NCBI GenBank assembly: GCA_020634875.1
Contig: JACKAX010000017.1
Coordinates: 1-64,000, forward strand
Origin: Anaerolineales bacterium
GTDB lineage: Bacteria > Chloroflexota > Anaerolineae > Anaerolineales > JABWBV01
Reading direction: 5' to 3'
Length of the DNA: 64,000 bases
Part shown: piece by piece, positions 34,407-42,978 of the stretch
How positions within the stretch are numbered: the stretch's first letter is position 1
How the letters are laid out: each line of letters opens with the position of its first letter
The notes under the pieces: model-generated
Told to the model about the DNA's origin: nothing
What the model saw: only the letters and a program-made list of their open reading frames with translations
The model's database searches: none
Program-made: the position numbers and the translations under genes

Positions 34407-37187
34407 TTACTTTCTTCTAATCCGCCGAACCAACCCCTTCCGGCCCCAATCCAGGGTGTACAAAATAAACGGATACAACCCCAGCCCGCCCCAAAAAAAC
34501 CACGGCAGCGGAAAATGGTCAAATTCCCGCGCCACGCGGGGCGTATAGATCATCCCCAAAATCAACGCCAGTTCCAGCCCCACCCCAAACCACAGCGACG
34601 GATTGCTAAACCACCCCAGGCGACGCCCCCGGTTCGTCTCCGTGCGGCAAGCAAACGCGTTCCCCATCTGGGCGAGCACCACCCCCGCGTGAAAAACCGT
34701 GACCGCCATAAAATTAACCTGCTGCGGTGTCAGCACCCCCACCACGGGAAGGGGAAAAGTCCCCTGCGCGTCGCCCCACGCACGTACCAGGAAAAAGCCG
34801 GTGTAACACAACAACGCCTCGATTAACCCCAGCCACAAAAACGCCCGGATGAGCAGAGCACGGTCCACCAATGGCTTCCCACGCGGGCGGGGCGGGTGCT
34901 GCATCACGTCCGGCTCAGGTTTTTCCGACCCTAGCCCGAGGCCGGGAAGCATGTCCGTGCCCAGGTCAATCGCCAGGATTTGTTTCACCGTCAGGGCCAG
35001 GGGAATTTTGAGCGTCGCCGTCAGCATAAAGGGCAAAATTTCGGGGACATTGCTGGAAAAAATATACGTAATGAATTTCCGTAAATTATCGTACACCGCC
35101 CGCCCTTCTTCAACGGCCCGCACGAAACTGGCAAAGTTATCGTTCGTCAGAATCACGTCCGCCGCCTCCTTCGCCACATCCGTGCCTGTAATCCCCATCA
35201 CAATCCCCACATCGGCTTTTCGCAGCGCGGGCGCGTCATTCACTCCATCCCCGGTTACAGCCACCACATCCCCCCGCGCCTGAAACGCCGCCACCAACCG
35301 CAACTTGTGGTCCGGGGCCATGCGCGCAAAAATCGTCTCCTCATTCAGCACCGTCTGAAACTCCGTCTCAGACATCATCTCCACCTCCGCGCCGGTCACG
35401 ATGCGCGGGTTTAGCGTTGTCAACATCCCCACACGCCGCGCAAACGACTCTGCCGTCAGCCCATAATCCCCCGTCACCATCACCATTCGAATCCCCGCTT
35501 CCCGGCAGGTTTGCACCGCTTCGGCCACTTCGGGGCGCGGCGGGTCCTGCATCGCCACCAACCCCAACAGGGTCAGGTCGCATTCAAGCCGTTCGGGCGA
35601 GCGCGCCCCCTGTGTGGGAATTTCCCGGCGCGTGACCGCCAACACCCGGAGGGCGTGGTGCGCATAATCATCGTTCGCCGCCAAAATGTCGTTGCGGATC
35701 GTTTCATCGAGGGGAAGCGCCTGCCCATTGAGTAACACCCGTGAACACAACTGCAACACTTCCCGCGGCGCACCTTTGACGAACACCACCTCTGTCCCGG
35801 TCAACTCTGCGGATAGCGGGCCGGTTTTCCCGTTCGAAACGCGGCGATGGACCGTCCCCATCCTTTTGCGGCGGGCGTCAAAGGGCAACTCGTGGATGCG
35901 CGGATATTCAGCAGTGAGAGCGGCCTCGTCCAATCCGCCTTTGATCGCTAAAACTTTGAGCGCGGCCTCCGTCTGATCGCCCAGGCTGCTCCACTGCGGG
36001 CGGGTTGGGTTGGGAGGAATCAGCCGCGCGTTATTGCATAGCGTTGCAGCGGTGAGAAGATCGCGTAAATCCTCCTGGGCAAAAGTTCCTTCAGACGTAA
36101 ACGTGCCTACCGGATCGTACCCCACCCCCGATACGCGCAATCGTTCCCCGGACACCCACACCTCTCGTACAGTCAACTGATTTTGGGTCAGCGTGCCGCT
36201 TTTGTCCGTACACAAGGTCGAAACCGTCCCTAACGTTTCCACGACCGAAAGTTGTTTGACCAACACCCCACGTTGGGCGAGCCGTTGCCCCGCCAAAGCC
36301 ATCGTCAAAGTGATCGTGGCGGGCAGCCCTTCGGGAACTGCCGCGACGAGAATCCCCAAGGCTAACAAAAAAGCTTCTCGTTTCGCCAGTCCCACATCTG
36401 AAACGCCGACCACGAAGACGATCAGGCTAATACCTAATGCGGCGATGAAGATCTGCCGGGTCAGGCGTTTGAGTTCCAGTTGGAGCGGGGTGGGTTCTTC
36501 TTTGGCGGTTTGTGTCAGGTGGGCGATGCGGCCAATCTGGGTCAACATTCCCGTAGAAAAGACCACTGCCCGCCCTGTCCCCGCGATGACGGATGTACCT
36601 GCAAAAATCAGGTTCGGGCGTTCCAATTCGCCAAGGTCATCTCGCAGGGAGGCGTCGGCGGTTTTGTGGGCGGGCATCGTTTCCCCGGTCAGGACAGCGT
36701 TGTTTGTACGGAGGCCAAATTCTTCCACCACCCGTGCGTCGGCGGGGATGTTGTCCCCCTCGGCGAGGATCAGAATATCGCCAGGAACCACTTCGCTGGC
36801 AGGGATTTGCACTTCTTGCCCATCCCGAAGCACGCGGGCATACGAGGGCAGAAGTTGGTGGAGGGCTAACATCGCCTGTTCGGCGCGTGCTTCCCGCCAA
36901 AAAGTAAACGTGGCATTGATCAGGATCAACAACCACATCACCCCGCCTAAGACAGGTTCACGGACGATCAACGCAATAGTCCCTGCCAGCCAGAGCACGA
37001 GCGACAGGGGATGGAAGATGTGTTGGAGAAACTTTACTCCGCGCGAGGGGAGCGGGGGCGTGGAAAGGCGATTGTCTCCGTACAAATCCCGGCGCGTGGT
37101 CACCTCCTTGCGGGGCAGGCCGAGCGGGGAGGTGACCAGGGCGGGATAAACGTCCGCCGGACGTAAAGCGTATAAAGGGGTCGCCAT
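34407..37187 (-). CDS. P-type cation ATPase, type II with Na+/K+-ATPase-like membrane motifs
   Basis: A protein of 926 aa from ATG 37187. Visible are a cation-ATPase N-terminal domain, actuator motif LTGETMP, M4 motif VPEGLPATIT, phosphorylation site CTDKSGTLTQN, KGAPREVL, hinge TGDGVNDAPA and ten likely membrane helices. M5-M6 reads NVPEILPF then DLGTDMLPGLGLGSEKPEPD, close to the NIPEITPF and DLGTDMVP of animal Na+/K+-ATPases, so Na+ export or K+ exchange is plausible; Ca2+ transport is the alternative. An upstream in-frame GTG at 37253 sits inside a hairpin and is less likely. It lies 100 nt downstream of the KimA-like permease gene. Confidence 0.9.
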   Translation of the reverse strand: MATPLYALRPADVYPALVTSPLGLPRKEVTTRRDLYGDNRLSTPPLPSRGVKFLQHIFHPLSLVLWLAGTIALIVREPVLGGVMWLLILINATFTFWREARAEQAMLALHQLLPSYARVLRDGQEVQIPASEVVPGDILILAEGDNIPADARVVEEFGLRTNNAVLTGETMPAHKTADASLRDDLGELERPNLIFAGTSVIAGTGRAVVFSTGMLTQIGRIAHLTQTAKEEPTPLQLELKRLTRQIFIAALGISLIVFVVGVSDVGLAKREAFLLALGILVAAVPEGLPATITLTMALAGQRLAQRGVLVKQLSVVETLGTVSTLCTDKSGTLTQNQLTVREVWVSGERLRVSGVGYDPVGTFTSEGTFAQEDLRDLLTAATLCNNARLIPPNPTRPQWSSLGDQTEAALKVLAIKGGLDEAALTAEYPRIHELPFDARRKRMGTVHRRVSNGKTGPLSAELTGTEVVFVKGAPREVLQLCSRVLLNGQALPLDETIRNDILAANDDYAHHALRVLAVTRREIPTQGARSPERLECDLTLLGLVAMQDPPRPEVAEAVQTCREAGIRMVMVTGDYGLTAESFARRVGMLTTLNPRIVTGAEVEMMSETEFQTVLNEETIFARMAPDHKLRLVAAFQARGDVVAVTGDGVNDAPALRKADVGIVMGITGTDVAKEAADVILTNDNFASFVRAVEEGRAVYDNLRKFITYIFSSNVPEILPFMLTATLKIPLALTVKQILAIDLGTDMLPGLGLGSEKPEPDVMQHPPRPRGKPLVDRALLIRAFLWLGLIEALLCYTGFFLVRAWGDAQGTFPLPVVGVLTPQQVNFMAVTVFHAGVVLAQMGNAFACRTETNRGRRLGWFSNPSLWFGVGLELALILGMIYTPRVAREFDHFPLPWFFWGGLGLYPFILYTLDWGRKGLVRRIRRK

Positions 37188-37286
37188 CGGGCGTCCGAAG
37201 GGGTAGGAAAAAGTCTGCGCTTTCCGCTCGTGTGGGATTTGGCAATCCCACACGGGTGATTCACGGCGTTATTCTTTTACAAGTCT

Positions 37287-39110
37287 TTAGTGAACGGGAT
37301 CAGCGGTAGGCTGGTCGCCCGTTTTTGGCGCGCCTTCTTTGGGGGGGAGGGGAGCCAGGTATTTCGCCAGGAGGGAGGGGGCTTCGGGGTGGTCCACGTG
37401 CATGGCATGGTCGTAATCGCCCGCGGGAACGGGCACAGGTTCAAACCGTTGCGGTCGTCGCACGCCGAAGAGTTCAAAGAACCGGGTAACACTCATCAGC
37501 AATGCGTACCGGTATTCCTGCATCCGAAGCGACTGCCATTCCACAATTGAGGCCATCGCGCCTTCCACCCGCGCTTTTTCTCGCACGATGCGGTGGATTT
37601 GTTTGGGTTCCCGGTAGCCGATGGGCGAAAGAAGCAGCGCGTGGGCCGCGAGGGCGAGGATGGTGAAGGAGATGAGTGCAGCCCATCCGCCTTCTTCCCA
37701 CTTCCCGACGATTTGCCCAACAAAGACTGTCGCGGACAGCCCCGCGGCAAACGTGGCCCCGATCACCGCCCATTTTCGGGCGCGGCCCTCCATGTGTGCC
37801 TGGGCGTGACGGCGCACCGCCAACCCCATCGCGGTGATGGGCATGAAGACACCGACCCCGTAAAATGGCACGGCCACGGTCGTTTGCCCCCGCACGATCA
37901 GCATCAAAACCACCGAGACGATAAACCCAACCGTAACCGAACGGGTGAACGTACCCTGTGGATTGCGGTACACGACGATTTCAGGGATTTCTCCGATGGC
38001 GACATCGCGCCATGCGGTCGCTTGCAAGTCTTGAAACGCGGTCATCGAGGCGGCGGCCAGCATCAACACGGCGATAATTTGGTAAGCCCAAAACAGAATG
38101 ACGCCGCCGGGAATTTCGTTGAACCCGATAAAAGCCAGGTTGCCGACGAGCGTGCGGCCATACGTGCCGTCGAAGGTGTTGAAGCGAATGGCGAAATAGG
38201 TCAGGAACAAGGTGGTCAGCCCGCCGTAAAACAGGAAGGAGGTTTGCACAAAACGTCCGATCCCGGTTTTGCCGCTGTAAAACTCCCAAATTTTGCCGAG
38301 TTTGGGGAGGTGTTTCTTGCCCCACACGACCAGTCCGGCATCTTCATGGCGCATAAACTGAATCCCGTTCGAGACCGCTTCCAGCCCGGTGAGGGCGACC
38401 ATGCCTTTCATCGAGGCGGTGAGCATGTGCATCAACGCCTGGGCAAGCGAAACTGGTGCAGGCGTTTCCGTGATGGGCGCGGCGGCTACGCCCTTGAGGT
38501 GGGCGATCACCAACCCGATCCCCATCGCGACCGTGAGCATCGCAAAGATAGCGATCAGGACGAAGACAAGTTTGGCCGATTCCCCGCGCCCGCGGATGGT
38601 GAGAAACCACGTTGCGGTGGCGAGGATTGCTCCGATGCCAAAGTGGTAAATCCAATTGGTGCCGTACAGCCCGAGGATGGAAAGCAGTTGGTCGCCGCCG
38701 GACAGCGCAGAAACGACGATGGTCAGCACATAGTCCTGAATCAGCGTCACGGCGACGATGAGACTCAGGGTCGGCCAAAGATAACGCATGGACGCAGTGT
38801 AGGAACCGCCGCCTTCGTTGAAGGGGCCAAGCGAAAACATATACAACGCGCCAAAGACGAAGTTCGCAAACGCGATCACAAACACGGCAATGTAGGCTTT
38901 GTCCTGCAAGCCGAGGGGATGCAAAGCACTCATCATTTCGCCGGTGGCGTAGTAGTAGGAGGTGAAGTAGTCCACCCCAAAGAGCGCCAGCGCGGCAATT
39001 ACCCCGATCTGCCCCGCGCCGTGGATGTGGGCATCTTCTTCCTTTTCGCGCGGGGCCGCGCGATAGGCAAGATAAATGACGAGAATTAATAAGGCAATGG
39101 AAAATAACAT
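37287..39110 (-). CDS. APC-superfamily permease, KimA-like (probable K+ importer)
   Basis: A polytopic protein of 607 aa from ATG 39110 (616 aa if the in-frame TTG at 39137 is used, which would overlap the previous stop). An extra N-terminal helix precedes the APC core of about 12 helices. Numbered from TTG, the residues D56, Y63, D135, Y136, T139, S143, T250 and E253 fall at the spacing of the potassium-binding residues of Bacillus KimA (as I recall D36, Y43, D117, Y118, T121, S125, T230, E233). This points to K+/H+ symport and not amino-acid uptake. Its neighbours (RCK proteins, KdpDE-like pair, P-type ATPase) agree. An amino-acid permease remains possible. Confidence 0.82.
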   Translation of the reverse strand: MLFSIALLILVIYLAYRAAPREKEEDAHIHGAGQIGVIAALALFGVDYFTSYYYATGEMMSALHPLGLQDKAYIAVFVIAFANFVFGALYMFSLGPFNEGGGSYTASMRYLWPTLSLIVAVTLIQDYVLTIVVSALSGGDQLLSILGLYGTNWIYHFGIGAILATATWFLTIRGRGESAKLVFVLIAIFAMLTVAMGIGLVIAHLKGVAAAPITETPAPVSLAQALMHMLTASMKGMVALTGLEAVSNGIQFMRHEDAGLVVWGKKHLPKLGKIWEFYSGKTGIGRFVQTSFLFYGGLTTLFLTYFAIRFNTFDGTYGRTLVGNLAFIGFNEIPGGVILFWAYQIIAVLMLAAASMTAFQDLQATAWRDVAIGEIPEIVVYRNPQGTFTRSVTVGFIVSVVLMLIVRGQTTVAVPFYGVGVFMPITAMGLAVRRHAQAHMEGRARKWAVIGATFAAGLSATVFVGQIVGKWEEGGWAALISFTILALAAHALLLSPIGYREPKQIHRIVREKARVEGAMASIVEWQSLRMQEYRYALLMSVTRFFELFGVRRPQRFEPVPVPAGDYDHAMHVDHPEAPSLLAKYLAPLPPKEGAPKTGDQPTADPVH

Positions 39111-39123
39111 AGCACCAACTCGA

Positions 39124-40239
39124 TTAACTATTTGCAAAAACCTGTTCCATCATCTGCAAACCTGCAAGGAGATGGCGGCGGGTGGAAGGGTTCAGACGGG
39201 TATCCTGGGCGACTTTGACCTGTTCCTGGCGGGTGGCACGCACGACAAACGCCGGGACGAACATGATGCGTCCGGCGGGGATAATTTCAAAATCGTGGGT
39301 GTGCATTTGGAGGGTTTGGTCGTCGAAGAAGGGGAGGCTGAGGCTCAGGCCGCGGTTGAGGTCGTGGGCACCGGCGCGGCGTTGGATGGTTTGGATGATT
39401 TCCCGCGTTTGGTAGCGCGCCAGGGCACGTCCCTGGTTGACCAGTTGGCCCAGCATCCCGTAGCGTTTTTGTTGGTACACGGAGTCGGCGATGAGGTAGG
39501 GGGTGAGGGCAACGGCGGTGTGGAGGACGGTCAAGAATCGCTGCATGGAGGCAACATAGGCTTCGGCTTCCACGAGTGAATTGACGAGGAGGTGATCCTG
39601 ATCGTCAAAGGCAACCCATTGGGGCAGGTAAAAGCGGCGGGCGGCGGGCACGAACGGTGTCAACAAAGTGCCCCGGCCTGTTTCACCGTGCTCGGATTCT
39701 TCGGCGATGGCGTCAGTGGCCTCGGTGAGGGCGGAACCGGGTTCGAAGTCGCTCGCGATGGGGAGGGTGGGGATTTCTTCCTGATCGAGCGCGCGGTATT
39801 GCACGGAGCGGCCTGAGGGGAGCCGATAGTGGACCATGTGGATGGCGGTAGCGTAGCGCAACAATCCAGCGGACGCCGCGAGGGCCGGCGTGGAAGACGC
39901 TTCTAACTCGGCGAGCCTTTGGCGGAGGACGGCGTTCAGGTCGGCGCGGGCGAGGCGATCAAACAGGCCACCCGCGAGTTGTTCGCGTTGGTCGGCGGGG
40001 AGGGGCGCGGTCTGCCCGGTGGGGAGGACGATGGAATCCGGGAGGGTGAACCGAACCTGGGGAGCCGTTTGAAGCAGGGCGTCGGCGATGCGTTGGGCCT
40101 GGGCGTCCAAAAAGCGTTGGACGAGGATGGGTTGGCGTTCGTAGGCGGTTTGCCAATCCGCGAGTTCCTGAGCAAGGAAACTAACTGTCCCGTCTAAAGA
40201 GGATGAATTTTGAGAAAGAGAGGCATTAACAGCAGGCAT
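39124..40239 (-). CDS. Unknown protein in the potassium block
   Basis: A 371-aa soluble protein, not recognised. The N-terminal 120 residues are helical and Gln/Ala-rich (VQRFLDAQAQRIADALLQ). The middle holds an acidic, low-complexity stretch (AIAEESEHGETGRG), and the C-terminal half is mixed alpha/beta with many aromatic residues (RRFYLPQWVAFDD, HTHDFEIIPAGRIMFVPAF). No signal peptide or membrane helix is visible. It starts 3 nt after the stop of the small membrane protein gene and ends 13 nt before the permease ATG, so it is firmly inside this operon. Confidence 0.75.
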   Translation of the reverse strand: MPAVNASLSQNSSSLDGTVSFLAQELADWQTAYERQPILVQRFLDAQAQRIADALLQTAPQVRFTLPDSIVLPTGQTAPLPADQREQLAGGLFDRLARADLNAVLRQRLAELEASSTPALAASAGLLRYATAIHMVHYRLPSGRSVQYRALDQEEIPTLPIASDFEPGSALTEATDAIAEESEHGETGRGTLLTPFVPAARRFYLPQWVAFDDQDHLLVNSLVEAEAYVASMQRFLTVLHTAVALTPYLIADSVYQQKRYGMLGQLVNQGRALARYQTREIIQTIQRRAGAHDLNRGLSLSLPFFDDQTLQMHTHDFEIIPAGRIMFVPAFVVRATRQEQVKVAQDTRLNPSTRRHLLAGLQMMEQVFANS

Positions 40240-40242
40240 GTT

Positions 40243-40641
40243 TTAGTACCAATATTGATCCCAACGCCAAAGCAGGCTGATTTCGACCACGACGGTAATC
40301 AGCAAGACAACCTGACTCGCCGGACTACGCAATAGACGGTTGAGATAGATTTGTAAGCCGAGGAAACTGGTAAGAAGGGTAAGAAAAACACCCCATCCTA
40401 CCAATTCATGAAGCCAGCGAGGAAGACGGGGGGTCTTTTCTTGATCAGGGTCAAAGAAAATGATGCGGATTTTGGGTGAGACGCGCGGCATTTCCTGATA
40501 GGGGATGAGTGACTTTTCGGCTTCGGCGAGAGGAAATGAGAAGAGCAATTCAATTTCTGGGCTGGCAGTTTGTACAGCTACCTCAGAAGGGGTGCGCTCA
40601 GGCGGGGGCGTTTCTTTTTGGAAAGCGGAGGGATCGAACAT
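40243..40641 (-). CDS. Small two-helix membrane protein of unknown function
   Basis: A 132-aa protein, not recognised. The first 75 residues are soluble and Pro/Glu-rich; two membrane helices follow (about 80-100, VGWGVFLTLLTSFLGLQIYL, and about 107-127, QVVLLITVVVEISLLW). AAAGGAT precedes ATG 40641; the frame is open 39 codons upstream but without a ribosome site. It starts a transcription unit running through the unknown 371-aa protein and the permease to the P-type ATPase. Confidence 0.7.
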   Translation of the reverse strand: MFDPSAFQKETPPPERTPSEVAVQTASPEIELLFSFPLAEAEKSLIPYQEMPRVSPKIRIIFFDPDQEKTPRLPRWLHELVGWGVFLTLLTSFLGLQIYLNRLLRSPASQVVLLITVVVEISLLWRWDQYWY

Positions 40642-40739
40642 CGTGAATCCTTTGCTAAAAAATGATTGAAGGTCAGTGAAGGATAGCACCCGCATGTAAA
40701 GGCCAAACAAAGAAAAAAGGCAGGGACATAAAGAAAAAA

Positions 40740-40770
40740 TAAAAAAACGCCCCATCACGGGGCGTTTTTT
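40740..40770 (-). terminator. Rho-independent terminator after the KdpE-like gene
   Basis: CGCCCC (40748-40753) pairs with GGGGCG (40759-40764) around ATCAC, flanked by A7 and T7 runs. On the minus strand the hairpin is followed by seven or more U. It ends the sensor/regulator transcript. Confidence 0.9.
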
Positions 40771-40783
40771 TATTTTTGGTGAG

Positions 40784-41482
40784 CTATTCGCCAGTGGAAA
40801 ACCGGTAGCCGATGCCTGGTTCGCTGAGCAAATAGCGGGGATGTTTGGGGTCAGGCTCTAGCTTTTTGCGGAGTTGGCTCATGTACACGCGGAGATATTC
40901 GACGTTGTCTTCGTAGCCCCCGCCCCAGACTTTTGTCAAGATGTTTTGATGGGTAAGGACGCGCCCGATGTTTTTGACTAAATAGGTCAGCAGGCGGAAT
41001 TCGGTGGCGGTGAGTTTGACTTCGCTTCCTTTCAAAGTGACGAGGTGCGCGCCAAGATCAATGACCAGATCGCCTGTGGTAACGATGGTTTCTTTAGGAC
41101 CTTCAAACGCCTGGGCGGAGTGGCGGAGGGAAACGCGGATGCGCGCGAGGAGTTCTTCGATGCCGAAGGGTTTGACCAGGTAGTCATCTGCGCCCTGATC
41201 GAGGGCACGGACTTTGTCACGTTCGTCTTCGCGGACGGAGAGAACGATGATGGGGATTTGCGTCCACTCCCGCAAACGGCGGCAGACCGTGAAACCGTCT
41301 ATGTCGGGGAGACCGAGATCGAGGATGACAACGTCCGGCGGCGAGGCGACCGCGAGGGCCAGGCCTTCTTCTCCGCGGGAGGCGGTGGTGACACGAAAAT
41401 GTTTGGCGGTCAGGATTGTTCGCAGGGCGCGGAGAATTTGGGGTTCGTCATCAATGACCAGGATGTGGGGTTGGGTGGTCAT
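40784..41482 (-). CDS. kdpE: OmpR/KdpE-type response regulator
   Basis: A 232-aa protein: receiver domain (VIDDEPQI, phospho-acceptor in VVILDLGLPDIDG, Lys in YLVKPFG) and a winged-helix DNA-binding domain ending in RYLLSEPGIGYRF. The region LTATEFRLLTYLVKNIGRVL is typical of KdpE. ATG 41482 overlaps the kinase stop as ATGA, so the pair is translationally coupled. KdpE normally turns on kdpFABC, which is absent here; the adjacent permease operon is the natural candidate target. Confidence 0.88.
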   Translation of the reverse strand: MTTQPHILVIDDEPQILRALRTILTAKHFRVTTASRGEEGLALAVASPPDVVILDLGLPDIDGFTVCRRLREWTQIPIIVLSVREDERDKVRALDQGADDYLVKPFGIEELLARIRVSLRHSAQAFEGPKETIVTTGDLVIDLGAHLVTLKGSEVKLTATEFRLLTYLVKNIGRVLTHQNILTKVWGGGYEDNVEYLRVYMSQLRKKLEPDPKHPRYLLSEPGIGYRFSTGE

Positions 41483-42978
41483 AAGGTTTCTGTTTTCAGG
41501 GTTGGGGGAGGCCGTCCGTTCCAATCCAGGGGGAGGGTGAAGCAAAAGGCAAAGCCGCCGGGCAGGTTTTCAGCCCAAATCGTGCCGCTATGCGCTTCAA
41601 TAATGCCTTTACAAATGGAAAGGCCCAGGCCCGTACCGGTGACGCGGTCAGCGTCGGTGATGCGGTGGAATTTGTCGAAAATCTGGGTAAGGTGTTCGGG
41701 TGGGACGGGTGGCCCCTGGTTGGTGACACGGACGGTGAGGGCGTGCGGCGTGGCACCGGCCTGGATTTGGATGGTGGTGCGAGGGGGTGCGTATTTGATG
41801 CTGTTGCTGAGGAGGTTGGTGAAGACCCGCTCCAGTTGAGAGTAATCTACGGGCACGAGGGGCAGGTCGTCGGGGATGTCGAGCAGGATGAGGTGGTTTT
41901 CGAGGACGCGGTGCATCCGATCAAGGGCGGCGTCTACGATTTCGGCGAGAACGTTCCACTGGCGGTCGGGTTTGAGCGCGCCCGCTTCGAGCCGGGACAT
42001 GTCGAGCAGGTTGCCGACAAGCCGGTTGAGCTGGTCGGATTCTTCATCTACAACGGAGAGGAGTTCGTGGCGAACGGCGGCGTCTTCCCAACCGACTTCG
42101 CCGCTCAACAGACTGGTGATGGAGGCTTTGATGGTGGCGAGCGGGGTGCGGAGTTCGTGGGAGACAGAGGAGAGGAGGGCGGATTTCATGCGGTCGCTTT
42201 CTTCGAGCACCTGGGCGCGGGTTTCGGCTTGTAAAAAGGTGGCACGTTCAAGGGCCAACGCGGTTTGGGTGGCAAAGGTTTGGAGCATTTGCTGTTCGGC
42301 GGAGTTGAGAGGGGTTTCACGCCAGAGATGGAGTTCGCCCAGCAGCCGAGGGGCGGCGGAGACGGGGACAAGGGCGTCGGGAGGCGTGGAGGGAGTGGGG
42401 CGGTCGGGTGGGGTGATGACAGCGATAGGGGGGGCGCCTGCGGGAACGGTCAAATGGACGCAGACTACGCTGGTGCGAAAGGTTTCTTGCACTTGACTGG
42501 CTAGGATATGGGCGATTTCAGGCAGGCTGTTGACGCCAACGAGCCGGACGCTGAGCTCGTAGAGGCGGGTAGCTTCGAGTTCGCGGGTCTGGGCAACTTC
42601 CAGGTTCTTGCGAGCGCGTCCGACCAATTGACTGGTCAGGACGGCGACGAGGAAGAAGATGGCTAATCCAGCTAAATCCTGGGTGTGGAGGACGGTGAAG
42701 GTGTAGTAGGGTTTGGTGAAAAAATAGTTGAGGCCGAGGAACGCGGAAAACCCGGAAACCAGGCCGGGACTTAACCCCCATTGGGTGGTGCTGATGAGGA
42801 CGGGGATGAGAAAGATGAGGGCGACGGTGGAGGTACTCAAAAATTCACGGACGAAAAATAACAGGCCAATCATTAAGAGGGTGGTGAGAAGGGCATTTAC
42901 GTGTTTAAAAACGGGGGAAAACACTTTTGTCACACCGCGTAGTGTACCATTCTGATATTGCACTGGCTTTAAAACCAC
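41479..42978 (-). CDS. kdpD: KdpD-like sensor histidine kinase lacking the N-terminal KdpD/Usp domains
   Basis: A protein of up to 499 aa. Four membrane helices of the DUF4118 type (about 25-115), a GAF-like domain (about 140-260), HisKA with phospho-acceptor in SSVSHELRTPLATIKAS and an HATPase domain (NLLSNSIKYAPP, TGTGLGLSICKGII). This equals the C-terminal half of KdpD; the usual 400-residue N-terminal domain is missing. The start is uncertain: the open frame begins with GTG at 42978, overlapping the SDR stop by 10 nt, and GTG at 42933 or 42924 are alternatives. Confidence 0.88.
   Translation of the reverse strand: MVLKPVQYQNGTLRGVTKVFSPVFKHVNALLTTLLMIGLLFFVREFLSTSTVALIFLIPVLISTTQWGLSPGLVSGFSAFLGLNYFFTKPYYTFTVLHTQDLAGLAIFFLVAVLTSQLVGRARKNLEVAQTRELEATRLYELSVRLVGVNSLPEIAHILASQVQETFRTSVVCVHLTVPAGAPPIAVITPPDRPTPSTPPDALVPVSAAPRLLGELHLWRETPLNSAEQQMLQTFATQTALALERATFLQAETRAQVLEESDRMKSALLSSVSHELRTPLATIKASITSLLSGEVGWEDAAVRHELLSVVDEESDQLNRLVGNLLDMSRLEAGALKPDRQWNVLAEIVDAALDRMHRVLENHLILLDIPDDLPLVPVDYSQLERVFTNLLSNSIKYAPPRTTIQIQAGATPHALTVRVTNQGPPVPPEHLTQIFDKFHRITDADRVTGTGLGLSICKGIIEAHSGTIWAENLPGGFAFCFTLPLDWNGRPPPTLKTETL

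Noticed and set aside
37593..39089. A 498-codon open frame on the plus strand opposite the KimA-like gene
   Set aside because: It is rich in His, Asp, Gly and Gln with no domain pattern and mirrors a conserved membrane protein, as expected for a shadow frame in GC-rich DNA.
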